Source: Chitinophaga sp. H8
GTDB taxonomy: Bacteria > Bacteroidota > Bacteroidia > Chitinophagales > Chitinophagaceae
Direction of reading: 5' to 3'
Assembly (NCBI RefSeq): GCF_040567655.1
Contig: NZ_JBEXAC010000002.1
Location: 1,736,001-1,800,000, forward strand
Length of the DNA: 64,000 nucleotides
The notes beneath the pieces were generated by a model. That model saw only the letters and a program-made list of their open reading frames with translations. It had not been told where the DNA came from and did not search any database. A program made the position numbers and the translations under genes. Each line of letters begins with the position of its first letter. Position 1 is the first letter of the stretch. Of the stretch, positions 29,228-37,950 are shown in pieces.

Positions 29228-29444
29228 ACGTTATATCTTCTGCCTTTTTATTGTTTTTCGAAACAGAGGTATTACAGCCTGAAACACCGCAGCAACCGAT
29301 ATTCATCAAAGGCATTAATGAAAATAAACCGCCTAAGCCTACGAGCAGCCATTCTTTTGTAGTAATGCCCTGTAGTATTACGAAAATGCCTAACACTAAT
29401 CGCAGCGCCCGCATAAAATCCCAATTCCTCAAATAATTTTTCAT
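29211..29444 (-). CDS. Small membrane protein with Cys-rich end (YgaP-like membrane part)
   Basis: 77 aa from the ATG at 29444. Two hydrophobic segments followed by MNIGCCGVSGCNTS, a Cys-rich motif recurrent in small Bacteroidota proteins near sulfur genes. Function unknown. Start overlaps the previous stop by 4 bases, so it is translationally coupled. Confidence 0.8.
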   Translation of the reverse strand: MKNYLRNWDFMRALRLVLGIFVILQGITTKEWLLVGLGGLFSLMPLMNIGCCGVSGCNTSVSKNNKKAEDITYEEVH

Positions 29445-29650
29445 TGTCCTTTCTTTTTTAAAGTGCTGATGCCGAATGGTAGATACAACGGGCAAAAACT
29501 AATGAACGATGTAAGTACAAAAGCAACAGCCAATATACCCAATATAATAGCTACTGTGCCTGAAATAGTATTAGTGAAGTACAAGACACCAATTACAACC
29601 GCGATGAGTATGCGGATTGTTTTATCAGCCGTTCCCATATTTTTTTTCAT
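29441..29650 (-). CDS. DUF2892 (YgaP-like) inner membrane protein
   Basis: 69 aa from the ATG at 29650. MGTADKTIRILIAVVIG start, two membrane helices, and FISFCPLYLPFGIST, all typical of DUF2892, the membrane anchor that in YgaP is fused to a rhodanese. Here the rhodanese is the gene just upstream, 5 bases away, so the pair probably works as a split YgaP. Confidence 0.88.
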   Translation of the reverse strand: MKKNMGTADKTIRILIAVVIGVLYFTNTISGTVAIILGILAVAFVLTSFISFCPLYLPFGISTLKKKGQ

Positions 29651-29655
29651 ATCTA

Positions 29656-29976
29656 TTAATTTTTTTGGGTTACTATCTGATTTACATTTTGCCACGTTCC
29701 GCCGTTAATGACATTCTGAAAGCCGTTTTGTTCCAAAATGCTTTTTGCCTGTCTGCTTCTGTTTCCACTTCTGCAAAAGACAACGATATTTTCCTTTCCC
29801 TTGAATTTTGATAATTCCATCGGCACCTTATCCAACGGAATGTTTACTGCTCCTTTTACGCTGCCTTCCGCAAATTCTGCAGCAGTACGCACATCTACTA
29901 AGAGAGCATCTCCTTTGATAGCTTCGGTAAGCTGGCTGTTATCTGTATTGCCGAATAAGGCTGAAAAAAATCCCAT
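29656..29976 (-). CDS. Single-domain rhodanese sulfurtransferase
   Basis: 106 aa. Rhodanese fold with DALLVDVRTAAEFAEG and the active-site loop VVFCRSGNRSRQA, whose Cys carries the persulfide. Cytoplasmic. Sits between the large MBL-rhodanese protein (33 bases) and the DUF2892 membrane protein. Probably passes sulfane sulfur between the dioxygenase, thioredoxin and the YeeE-type carriers. Confidence 0.93.
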   Translation of the reverse strand: MGFFSALFGNTDNSQLTEAIKGDALLVDVRTAAEFAEGSVKGAVNIPLDKVPMELSKFKGKENIVVFCRSGNRSRQAKSILEQNGFQNVINGGTWQNVNQIVTQKN

Positions 29977-30009
29977 AGTTTTTAATTTTAGGAATTAGTA
30001 CAAGTGTAG

Positions 30010-31398
30010 TCAGTTGTTTTTACCATTCGCTGCCAACCACTCTTTCATCCCACCTGAAAAGTTCTTTATATTTTCAAAACCATTTTTAGCAAGGATAGAA
30101 TAAGCGATGGTCGAACGGTCGCCTGCCTGGCAGTGAATGACAACTTGCTTGTCTTTACTGATTTTATCCAAATTGTCAGGTAAGGTTCCAACAAAAACAT
30201 TATCAGCACCCTCTACGTGTATTGCTTCGTATTCTGATGCTCCCCGAACGTCTATTATCTGTACATTTTCTTGCCCGATGTAGGTTTTGAATTCTTCCAA
30301 AGAAATCACGTCTGCCGTCTGAAGTTTCATATCTAAATCGTGTACATCGGAAATGTAACCATATATATTATCCAAACCTATGCGCATTAGCTTACGGGTC
30401 AAATCTTCCATTTGGCTGTCATCAGCTACCAATATAAATTGTTCCTGATAGTTTAGCATCCAACCGCACCACGTAGAAAAAGAGTTATTGCCCTGAATGT
30501 TCAGGCTGCGGGGAATAAAACCTTTGGAAAAATCCACCTTATTACGGGTATCTATTATTTTAATACCTTTTTCATAGGCAGACATAAACTGCGCTTTGGA
30601 CAGCTTTGGATGTTTCGGAACTTCAATCAATAAAGTACGGTTCACTTTATTGAGGTGCTTCATCATTGCAAAATATTTCGGCGGTTCGGGCTGATCAGCT
30701 AACAGATAATCGGTAAATCCCTTTTCATCGCTGCCATACTGGAACGCCCAATTGCGTATTTTCTCATAACCTACGGTAGAGCTATGCACTGCTCCCAAAG
30801 CCTTGCCGCAAGCTGAACCTGCTCCGTGTGCAGACCAAACCTGAACATATTCAGGAAGCACAGCAAACTTTTTTAACGATTGAAACATCTGTTTGGCTCC
30901 GGCTTCTTTTGTTCCGATAAGACCTGCGGCTTTTTCCAGCAAATCAGGACGACCAATATCACCTACAAAGACAAAATCGCCTGTGAACACCATAACGGGC
31001 TTGTCCGCTGCCGGATGGTCAGTTAGTAAGAAGCTGATGCTTTCTGGCGTGTGACCTGGTGTGTGCATGACCTCCAATGTGAGGTTACCCATCCTGATAA
31101 TATCGCCGTCTTTCAGCCCTTTGTGCGGGAACTGATATTGCCAGTCTTCGCCGCCCTCGTCTGAAAGGTACATTGTTGCCCCGGTTACTGCTGCCAGTTC
31201 TCTTGAACCGCAAAGGAAGTCTGCGTGTATGTGGGTTTCAGTAATGTGCGTAATACGGAGGCCATTCTGCTGTGCAATGTCGAGATATACATCAATATCC
31301 CTTTGGGCATCTATTACGATTGCTTCACCCGTAGCCTGACAGCCTATTACATAACTACCCTGTGCCAAACTCTTATCATAAACGTGTTGAAAAAACAT
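30010..31398 (-). CDS. MBL-fold persulfide dioxygenase fused to two rhodanese domains
   Basis: 462 aa. Residues ~1-240 are a metallo-beta-lactamase fold of the ETHE1 type: THIHADFLCGS (H-x-H-x-D metal ligands) and MHTPGHTPESISF, FTGDFVFVGDIGRPD. Residues ~265-350 and ~365-460 are rhodanese domains; the second has the active loop VVIHCQAGDRST, while the first has STWCGW at the corresponding place and may be inactive. ETHE1-type enzymes oxidise glutathione or other persulfides to sulfite; the rhodanese part supplies or uses sulfane sulfur. First gene of its transcript, preceded by a conserved promoter box. Confidence 0.95.
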   Translation of the reverse strand: MFFQHVYDKSLAQGSYVIGCQATGEAIVIDAQRDIDVYLDIAQQNGLRITHITETHIHADFLCGSRELAAVTGATMYLSDEGGEDWQYQFPHKGLKDGDIIRMGNLTLEVMHTPGHTPESISFLLTDHPAADKPVMVFTGDFVFVGDIGRPDLLEKAAGLIGTKEAGAKQMFQSLKKFAVLPEYVQVWSAHGAGSACGKALGAVHSSTVGYEKIRNWAFQYGSDEKGFTDYLLADQPEPPKYFAMMKHLNKVNRTLLIEVPKHPKLSKAQFMSAYEKGIKIIDTRNKVDFSKGFIPRSLNIQGNNSFSTWCGWMLNYQEQFILVADDSQMEDLTRKLMRIGLDNIYGYISDVHDLDMKLQTADVISLEEFKTYIGQENVQIIDVRGASEYEAIHVEGADNVFVGTLPDNLDKISKDKQVVIHCQAGDRSTIAYSILAKNGFENIKNFSGGMKEWLAANGKNN

Positions 31399-31432
31399 GC
31401 TAATTTATTTTTATCGTTATCATTCTTTTTAT

Positions 31433-31483
31433 TACTGCAAATTTCCATTACTTATTTTTCCTGTACAGTTACATTTGTTACAT
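31433..31483 (-). promoter_or_regulatory. Conserved promoter/operator of the persulfide dioxygenase operon
   Basis: Two blocks are identical, with identical 15-base spacing, to the region before tauE (32753-32803): a 24-base box at 31460-31483 containing TGTACAGTTACATTTG, and TACTGCAAATTT at 31433-31444. On the minus strand the box reads as two TGTAAC copies plus TGTACA, and the second block gives AAATTTG, close to a TAnnTTTG -7 element. The likely binder is the Crp/Fnr protein encoded at 32798-33424. Confidence 0.75.
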
Positions 31484-31917
31484 TAGCTGATTTGAGCAGT
31501 CATAATAATCTCTGTTTTCATCGAGTTGGTAACCAGGCAGCCAGCTTCCGCTTTTTTAGCCAATCGGTGTGCCGTGACTGCATCTTTATCTGGATTGGTC
31601 AATTTTATAACCGGAAACATTTCTGCTTGAGTGAAAATATATTTCCCATCCACCATTTCCAGTTTTGCAATAGTTTTACAACTGAAATCTTCCATTTCTA
31701 CTTTAAAATTTTGGGCAATTGCTAAAAAAGTAGCCATATAACAACTATTGATAGCGGAAACAAATAAATGCTCCGGTGACCAGATACCCGGAACGCCGTT
31801 TGGAAATTCAGGTGGTGTGGCACATTCAATTGTTTGATTTAAAACAGGTGATGAAAGTTCTCCAATCCTGGCATCTTTCCATTGAATGTTTACTTCGTAA
31901 AAATGTGTTTGTGACAT
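31483..31917 (-). CDS. OsmC family protein
   Basis: 144 aa. OsmC/Ohr fold with the two redox Cys positions: SAINSCYMATFLAIAQ and KKAEAGCLVTNSMKTEI. Family members reduce organic hydroperoxides with a dithiol cycle; in a sulfur module a role on persulfides or polysulfides is plausible. Starts 18 bases after the TauE/SafE gene ends, so in one transcript with it. Confidence 0.92.
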   Translation of the reverse strand: MSQTHFYEVNIQWKDARIGELSSPVLNQTIECATPPEFPNGVPGIWSPEHLFVSAINSCYMATFLAIAQNFKVEMEDFSCKTIAKLEMVDGKYIFTQAEMFPVIKLTNPDKDAVTAHRLAKKAEAGCLVTNSMKTEIIMTAQIS

Positions 31918-31935
31918 ACTGTTTGATATTTTATA

Positions 31936-32736
31936 TTACTTTGTTATTGTTTCTTTAATAATGATATAAATACCCATTACCAGCACAAACCAACCGAAAG
32001 CAGGTTTTAATTTAGTGGCTTTTATTTTTGTTGAGAGGTAACTTCCTATCAGGATGCCTATAATTGCAATGGAAGCAATGACTAATAAAAGTCCCCATTG
32101 TACGGAAGTATGGGGCAGGGAAAACAAAAATCCCATTAAAGAATTGATGGAAATAATAAGCAATGACGTGCCTATAGCTGTTTTTATCGGCAATTTCAGG
32201 AGGTTTACCAAAGCAGGGATAATCAGAAAGCCACCACCTGCGCCAATCAGTCCCGTAATTACACCGATAAAAATTCCCTGTAAGAGAATTTGCAGGTAAT
32301 CGAATGATGGCTTTTGCAAGGCTTCATCATTTGTCCCCCCGTTATCTTTCTTTATCATACTGTATGATGCTGCAATCATCAGTGCGGCAAAGAGCAACAT
32401 CAACAAAATATCTTTGGTTATGGTATAGCTCCCGACAGTAAAGACATCCTGCGGGATAGCGGTGAGAATATACTCCCTTGTTAGAAAAATGGCTGCAATG
32501 GATGGGATACCGAAAACAATTGCTGTTTTGATGCTGACCAATCCTTTTTTGAAGTATGAAAATGAACCGACAATGCTCGTTGAACCAACTATAAAAAGAG
32601 AATAAGCGGTTGCGAGTACCGCATCGAGGTTGAACAGGTAAACCAGTACAGGAACAGTCAAAATACTACCACCACCACCGATTAGCCCTAAAGAAATACC
32701 AATAAAAACTGATGCCGAATACCCCGCTATATCCAT
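31936..32736 (-). CDS. TauE/SafE family sulfite or organosulfur exporter
   Basis: 266 aa from the ATG at 32736; a TTG at 32760 is a weaker choice because it lies inside the conserved promoter block. Two repeats of the family signature, SLGLIGGGGSILTVPVLVYL near the N-terminus and GLIGAGGGFLIIPALVNLL in the middle, with about eight membrane helices. Likely exports the sulfite produced by the persulfide dioxygenase. First gene of the tauE-osmC transcript. Confidence 0.93.
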   Translation of the reverse strand: MDIAGYSASVFIGISLGLIGGGGSILTVPVLVYLFNLDAVLATAYSLFIVGSTSIVGSFSYFKKGLVSIKTAIVFGIPSIAAIFLTREYILTAIPQDVFTVGSYTITKDILLMLLFAALMIAASYSMIKKDNGGTNDEALQKPSFDYLQILLQGIFIGVITGLIGAGGGFLIIPALVNLLKLPIKTAIGTSLLIISINSLMGFLFSLPHTSVQWGLLLVIASIAIIGILIGSYLSTKIKATKLKPAFGWFVLVMGIYIIIKETITK

Positions 32737-32752
32737 AGATTTCTGAAATTGA

Positions 32753-32803
32753 TACTGCAAATTTGCACCAATTCAAAAACCTGTACAGTTACATTTGTTA
32801 CAT
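32753..32803 (-). promoter_or_regulatory. Conserved promoter/operator of the tauE-osmC operon
   Basis: 24-base box at 32780-32803 (overlapping the stop codon of the Crp/Fnr gene) and TACTGCAAATTT at 32753-32764, separated by 15 bases, exactly as at 31433-31483. The intervening 15 bases differ between the copies, so the blocks are under selection. Ends 17 bases before the tauE ATG. Confidence 0.75.
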
Positions 32804-33424
32804 AAGCGTGATTTTGTTTCTGCCCAATTTAACCGTTCCGTTTTCTTCCAATTGTTTTAATAATCGGGAAACTACAACCCTTGCTGTTCCCAATTCATTG
32901 GCTAATTGTTCGTGGGTAATGTTCAGTGTTTTGTTTCCTGTAAGTTTTTGTTTTTTTTGCAATAAAGCCAACAATCGTTCATCTACTTTTTTGAATGCAA
33001 TGGAATTTACAATTTCAAGCAGTTCTTCAAAACGCTTGTGGTATAAACGGAAAATATAATCCAGCCATTGTGGATATTCTTTGATGAATAACGACACTTT
33101 TTCCATTGGTAGAAAAAGGATTTCAGCATCTTCTTCCACTTCGGCTTTAACCTTGCTTGTTTCATTGTGCAAACCGCCCAAAAATGACATAATGCAGCTT
33201 TCTCCGGCTTTAATGTAATACAATAGAATTTCCCTGCCGTCTTCCTCTGTTCGCATAACTTTCAGTGTTCCTTTGGTAACAATAGGGATAGAACGAATAG
33301 AAGAGTTTTCATTCAGGATGACACTTCCGGCTTTATATTCTTTTCTTATACTATTTTCATAGAGCTTCTCTACTAATTCAGGAGAGGATTTAAATTCTGT
33401 TATCTGTTCCAATTGCTCCATCAT
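32798..33424 (-). CDS. Crp/Fnr family transcriptional regulator
   Basis: 208 aa. N-terminal cyclic-nucleotide-binding-type beta barrel (~20-115, AGSVILNENSSIRSIPIVTK and REILLYYIKAGESCIMSFLG) and C-terminal winged HTH (~150-205, LNITHEQLANELGTARVVVS). It has a few Cys but no Fnr-like N-terminal iron-sulfur Cys cluster. It sits at the head of the sulfur module, and the repeated promoter box after it is a natural target; sensing of sulfide, persulfide or redox state is inference. Confidence 0.93.
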   Translation of the reverse strand: MMEQLEQITEFKSSPELVEKLYENSIRKEYKAGSVILNENSSIRSIPIVTKGTLKVMRTEEDGREILLYYIKAGESCIMSFLGGLHNETSKVKAEVEEDAEILFLPMEKVSLFIKEYPQWLDYIFRLYHKRFEELLEIVNSIAFKKVDERLLALLQKKQKLTGNKTLNITHEQLANELGTARVVVSRLLKQLEENGTVKLGRNKITLM

Positions 33425-33852
33425 ATAATAAATATTTATTAAAGATACTTAGTATTTTTTATAAGCTTTTACTCCCTTGAAAAAGTCTACCTTCTAAAGT
33501 CAAATCCCGCCCTCCTATTCCCGAAGCAATGTTCCATGTTGTTATTCTTGCGTAAATACAAACTAACAATGGGTCGTTTTTTACTTTGCGTGCAATGAAA
33601 TCAATACTAAAGGTGTTCGAAATGACAGCCATAGCAATTCATTTTAAATGTGATTGATACTATTTGTTCTTTTTCACAATTCTGATTCACCTGATGAAAG
33701 GGAATCCGTAGCTAAACAGTAGCCAAAATTTTCAAAGAAAAAGTGATATAATTTATTGGTTGCCAATGTATTGATTTGAATGTCGAGAGTAAATTTGTAT
33801 GAGAAAAATACTCATGGTTACATTGATAGGAATTAGTAGGGCAGAAAAAGAA
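33425..33852. other. Intergenic stretch without a gene
   Basis: AT-rich, no credible coding sequence. It presumably holds the promoter of the Crp/Fnr gene at its left end; I see no box like those in front of tauE and the dioxygenase gene. Confidence 0.6.
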
Positions 33853-33882
33853 AAGCTCGTAAATATTACTATTTACGAGCTT
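33853..33882. terminator. Hairpin terminator beside tRNA-Pro copy 2
   Basis: Perfect 13-bp stem (33853-33865 with 33870-33882) and 4-base loop, 25 bases past the 3' end of the minus-strand tRNA, with an A/G-rich left flank that gives T/C on the minus strand. Confidence 0.75.
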
Positions 33883-33907
33883 CTAATTTGGGTTTAATCC
33901 CAATTGG

Positions 33908-33982
33908 TCGGGGCGGCAAGATTCGAACTTGCGACCTCCTGCTCCCAAAGCAGGCGCGATGACCGGACTACGCTACGCCCCG
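33908..33982 (-). tRNA. tRNA-Pro(UGG), copy 2
   Basis: Base-for-base identical to the tRNA at 21448-21522: acceptor CGGGGCG/CGCCCCG, anticodon TGG, T-loop GTTCGAATC. The identity stops essentially at the tRNA ends, so this is a gene duplication and not a longer repeat. Confidence 0.95.
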
Positions 33983-34205
33983 ATTGTTTTAGGCTGCAAT
34001 TACCTTATATCCGGTGGCAATTGCGGAGTGCAAAAGTATGTAATGGATTGATATAAACAAAATATTGTTGAACTATTTTGAGGCTTTTATATATGCAAAA
34101 TAGGATGTGCTTTTTTAATTTCCTTGTCAGTATTGCATTACAGACGATGAAAAATATTTAGGCAAACAAAGAAAAAAACAACCGGTCCGGCTTTTTGTAC
34201 AGGAT

Positions 34206-34952
34206 TTATTTTGCTTTGCCCTGATGCACCACGGCAGCCAGTTGCTGCGCTACCACTTCCGGATCCCCTAAATAATACTTTTTAACCGGTGTCAGTTGAT
34301 CATCCAGTTCATATACCAGGGGAATGCCGGTGGGTATGTTTAAACCAGGGATATCTGCATCAGATATATGGTCCAGGTATTTTACCAATGCCCGCAAACT
34401 ATTGCCATGGGCGGCTATCACTACCTTTTGACCCTGTTTTAAAAGCGGGGTAATAGCGGTTTCCCAATAGGGCATTACGCGGTGTACCGTGTCTTTTAAT
34501 GTTTCAAACAAAGGGATATCTCCAGGGGCAAGGGCTGCATACCGGGGATCACTACCCGGATACCTTTCATCGTCCGGAGTAAGTGCCGGAGGAGGGATAT
34601 CATAGCTTCTGCGCCAGATCATCACCTGTTCTTCTCCGTATTTAGTGGCCATTTCTGCCTTATTAAGCCCTTGTAATGCACCATAGTGCCGCTCGTTCAG
34701 CTTCCACGACTTGACCACAGGTATCCATAGCTGATCCATTTCCTCCAGCAGCAGATCCAGTGTCTTGATCGCTCTTTTCAGCACGGAGGTAAAGGCAATA
34801 TCAAAAGTGTACCCTTCCGATTTCAATATTTTACCGGCTTGCTTAGCTTCTGCTATCCCCTTTTCAGAAAGGTCTACATCTGTCCAGCCGGTAAATCGGT
34901 TCTCCTTATTCCAGGTACTCTCCCCATGTCTTATTAAAACCAGTTTGATCAT
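34206..34952 (-). CDS. gpmA: 2,3-bisphosphoglycerate-dependent phosphoglycerate mutase
   Basis: 248 aa from the ATG at 34952 ([12 protein letters not shown]). Catalytic phospho-His in [20 protein letters not shown], second His in [17 protein letters not shown], and the [12 protein letters not shown] segment of the dPGM class. Interconverts 2- and 3-phosphoglycerate in glycolysis and gluconeogenesis. Length and motifs are standard. The aminopeptidase gene ends 69 bases before its start on the same strand. Confidence 0.97.
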   Translation of the reverse strand: MIKLVLIRHGESTWNKENRFTGWTDVDLSEKGIAEAKQAGKILKSEGYTFDIAFTSVLKRAIKTLDLLLEEMDQLWIPVVKSWKLNERHYGALQGLNKAEMATKYGEEQVMIWRRSYDIPPPALTPDDERYPGSDPRYAALAPGDIPLFETLKDTVHRVMPYWETAITPLLKQGQKVVIAAHGNSLRALVKYLDHISDADIPGLNIPTGIPLVYELDDQLTPVKKYYLGDPEVVAQQLAAVVHQGKAK

Positions 34953-35021
34953 GGTTATCGTTTTGGGTAGCTGCCCTCCTTTAAACTGGCTGCATGGATA
35001 GCTAAAGGAGGGCAGCACAGA

Positions 35022-36884
35022 TTATTTCAATATTTTTTTCAGTGCCTCCTGTGCAATGGGATGATAGTTTTGGTGGTATTTCGCATAAAGTGCTTTGGCC
35101 ATTTCCTGGTTAGCAGGTGTTTTCATCATCTCGCCGTACAGCGGCTGTAAAAACTTGCCTCTGCCCACATAGCGCAAGAATTGTTCCATCGCAGGATATG
35201 CGGCCTTATAATTGGCGGCAATTGCCATTACAAACCATTGGTCGGCTATCTCACTGTTGCCTGTTTTGGTAAAGTGGAATGCACCGTCCAGTTGCTGCAT
35301 CTGCTCTAAAGATAAGGGCTGCGGCATTTTGCGTAAAAAATGCAGCCACTCCTGGGTACTCCAGTTTTGTGTAGCCAGCTGAGCAGGAGGGGTGGCCTTC
35401 AGGAACTGTGCCCGGGCTTCATCTACTTTCTGGAAACGCTCCTGGTCTACCCGCGGACAATTGGCCGGTATGCCAGGACCATATACCCAGGCCTGTATAT
35501 CTATTTTATTAGACAGCGCGGTATCTCCCTTTATCAGATTGGCATCCAGATATTCCAGGAACTGGGCGGTATTCATGGTTTTGAAGGCATATGTATCGAA
35601 ATAGGTCTTCAGAAAGCGGTCAAACTTTTCCCGGCCTACAACGGTTTCTATCAGTTTTAGGAAATGAGCGCCTTTCTCATAGGCAATGCTGGTAAAGCTG
35701 TCGTCCGCACTCCGGCCTTCCAGGTTTAATTTCAGCCAGGTATCCTTACTGTCTTTACCGATAGCAGCTACTTCTGCTACCAGATCCTGGTAGCCCAGTT
35801 CCCATAGCATGTCGGAATAACTTTTGCCCATCATAGCTTCCATAATGCGGCGCTCGAAATAATCAGTAAACCCTTCATTTAACCAGAAGTCGCTCCAGGT
35901 GGCATTGGTAACCAGGTTCCCACTCCAGCTATGTGCCAGCTCATGGGCAATAAGGCTGGTGAGCGACCGGTCGCCTGCTATTATCGTAGGAGTGCAGAAG
36001 GTAAGCCTTGGATTTTCCATCCCACCTATAGGGAAGCCCGGTGGTAATACCAGTACGTCATACCTGCCCCAGCGATAAGGGCCATACAGGTTTTCGGCAG
36101 TATGTACCATTTTGCCTACCTCTTCAAATTCATATCGTGCCTTGTCTATCATGGCAGGCTCTGCATATACCCCGGTACGTTCATCTATTTTACGGAAAGT
36201 AATATCTCCTACAGCCAATGCCATCAGATACGCCGGGATAGGCAGCTCCATTTTAAAATGGTAGATACTGCTATCATTTACTGCCTGTGGGTTTTCAGCA
36301 CTCATCAGTGCCAACAGTCCTTTAGGGGCAGTTACACGCGCATTATAGGTGTAGCGGATACCAGGCCCATCACCACAGGGAATCCACGTGCGCGCATAAA
36401 CGGATTCAGATTGTGTATACAGGAAAGGATGTTTTTTGCCCAGTGTTTGCTGTGGTTGCAGCCATTGTAGCGCCGTAGCATTTTTCCCGGTTTTATACCA
36501 GATCGTTACCGTCTTACTGTTAGCCGATACCGGAATATTCAACCGGCTGCCCAGGTAAGTAACAGGGGCATCCAGGGTATGCGGTACCAGCTTGCCATCT
36601 ACGGTGGTGCTGTCAATGCTCAGCTCGTAGGTGTCCAGTTGTAATACAGGTAACTGGTGAGGGTTGTCTATGGCCCAGGTAGCATGACCACTGATCTGTT
36701 GCTGTTCCATATTTACCTGTATGTCCAGGTCAAGATGTTTTAATAGGATACTGTCCGCATTGGATTGGGTGTGCGTATCTTTTACAGTCGTATCTGTGGT
36801 GGCAGACGCCTTCTTTTCAGCCGTTGGATTGTTGCAGGCCATCATGGCCAGGACAGATAGTCCGGTTAGCAGGTTGTATTTCAC
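35022..36884 (-). CDS. M1 family aminopeptidase, lipoprotein (leukotriene-A4-hydrolase-like)
   Basis: 620 aa. Lipoprotein signal with Cys after LSVLAMMA. N-terminal beta saddle domain, then the gluzincin core with GGMENPRLTF substrate-binding loop, HELAHSWSGNLV (HExxH zinc ligands) and WLNEGFTDYFE (third ligand Glu), and a C-terminal helical ARM-type domain, the architecture of LTA4 hydrolase/aminopeptidases. Probably an envelope-anchored peptidase that trims peptides taken up or made in the periplasm. The motifs are intact. Confidence 0.95.
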   Translation of the reverse strand: MKYNLLTGLSVLAMMACNNPTAEKKASATTDTTVKDTHTQSNADSILLKHLDLDIQVNMEQQQISGHATWAIDNPHQLPVLQLDTYELSIDSTTVDGKLVPHTLDAPVTYLGSRLNIPVSANSKTVTIWYKTGKNATALQWLQPQQTLGKKHPFLYTQSESVYARTWIPCGDGPGIRYTYNARVTAPKGLLALMSAENPQAVNDSSIYHFKMELPIPAYLMALAVGDITFRKIDERTGVYAEPAMIDKARYEFEEVGKMVHTAENLYGPYRWGRYDVLVLPPGFPIGGMENPRLTFCTPTIIAGDRSLTSLIAHELAHSWSGNLVTNATWSDFWLNEGFTDYFERRIMEAMMGKSYSDMLWELGYQDLVAEVAAIGKDSKDTWLKLNLEGRSADDSFTSIAYEKGAHFLKLIETVVGREKFDRFLKTYFDTYAFKTMNTAQFLEYLDANLIKGDTALSNKIDIQAWVYGPGIPANCPRVDQERFQKVDEARAQFLKATPPAQLATQNWSTQEWLHFLRKMPQPLSLEQMQQLDGAFHFTKTGNSEIADQWFVMAIAANYKAAYPAMEQFLRYVGRGKFLQPLYGEMMKTPANQEMAKALYAKYHQNYHPIAQEALKKILK

Positions 36885-37015
36885 TTGAAAGAGTTTACTT
36901 GTTTAATGGTTTAGATATCATGTACAGGCCGTTCAATATAACCATTTTTTATAAAATGAGCCAATGGTTGTGATAACCGGCACTGGCTTTTATAGTTTTT
37001 ATTTATTAAATTGCT

Positions 37016-37044
37016 GTACTGTATTTAGCACTAACTTATTATTG
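37016..37044 (+). promoter_or_regulatory. Possible autoregulatory promoter of the response regulator
   Basis: GTACTGTATTTAGCAC (37016-37031) matches 12 of 16 bases of the box before the peptide genes at 40961, and TATTATTG at 37037-37044 resembles a -7 element. The spacing is about five bases shorter than at the peptide promoters, so this copy is doubtful. Confidence 0.35.
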
Positions 37045-37146
37045 CAACCATCATGTTACCCGTATGTCGCACACAATAACCCAGCATTTATTTTTCTGCG
37101 CATATGTCATAGTGAAAGTTTTAAATATCAAATAGCGGAAGAGCCT

Positions 37147-37950
37147 ATGTCTTATGTACCAGATCAACCAATCAGTATCCTGATAGTGGACGATGAAAAA
37201 GAAGCTTGCAAAAATCTCAGGAACCTGATCACAGACTATGTCACCATTCCGGTGCAGATAGCCGGTATAGCCCATACTACTGCCGAAGCAGCCACACTGA
37301 TCGCTGCCGAAAGTCCGGATGCTGTTTTCCTGGATATTAATATGCCGGGAGATAATGTTTTTGAATTCCTGGAACAGTTGTCACCGCTTACTTTTGAGAT
37401 AGTGTTTGTAACAGCCTATGATGAATATGCTGTAAAAGCTTTCAGGTTAAATGCAGTAGACTATCTGTTAAAGCCAATAGATATCCGGGAGCTGATAAAT
37501 GCAGTGCAGAAACTGGCAGAAAAGCTACACTTTAAAAAAGGGGCTATATCCGGAATGATCCCACCGCCCACCTTTTTAGCACCTGGCCGTAACGGGAAAA
37601 TTCAGCAGATCACCCTGAAGGATAATAATTGTATCGAAGTAGTAGATCTCAAAAATGTAATATATATAGCTGCCAATGGAAGCTATTCAAATGTTTTCTT
37701 TATCAGGGGAGACCAGGTCAAAGAAGTGATCATGAGTTATTCTATTGCAGATTACGAAGAGTTGTTGCCCCCTTCCTTATTTTACCGGATACATAAATCG
37801 TACCTGGTTAATTGTATGCATGTAAAACAGATTATCAGGAAAGATAACCTGGCAGTGAATATCCATGATAAGTTCCAGCTGCCCATTGGACGCAGGCGAT
37901 ATACCGGATTGATGACATTCCTGCAGCATAATAATTTCCAGGATGTATAG
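37147..37950 (+). CDS. LytTR family response regulator
   Basis: 267 aa from the ATG at 37147 (MSYVPDQPISILIVDDE); upstream in-frame sequence is not protein-like. Receiver domain (~8-125) with D15/D16, phospho-acceptor D63 in FLDINMPGDN, T89 and K109. C-terminal LytTR DNA-binding domain (~165-265, with YIAANGSYSNVFF and FYRIHKSYLVN). LytTR regulators often control bacteriocin, competence and quorum-sensing genes in Firmicutes. Its stop overlaps the start of the histidine kinase by 8 bases, so the two are translated together. Confidence 0.95.
   Translation: MSYVPDQPISILIVDDEKEACKNLRNLITDYVTIPVQIAGIAHTTAEAATLIAAESPDAVFLDINMPGDNVFEFLEQLSPLTFEIVFVTAYDEYAVKAFRLNAVDYLLKPIDIRELINAVQKLAEKLHFKKGAISGMIPPPTFLAPGRNGKIQQITLKDNNCIEVVDLKNVIYIAANGSYSNVFFIRGDQVKEVIMSYSIADYEELLPPSLFYRIHKSYLVNCMHVKQIIRKDNLAVNIHDKFQLPIGRRRYTGLMTFLQHNNFQDV

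Noticed and set aside
33799..33897. Short plus-strand frame (MRKILMVTLIGISR) before the second tRNA-Pro
   Set aside because: It runs through a terminator hairpin, has no promoter-like sequence and no family resemblance.
21448..33982. The tRNA-Pro pair as att sites of an integrated element
   Set aside because: Identity ends at the tRNA boundaries and there is no integrase, relaxase or phage gene; kept only as a low-interest recombination remark.
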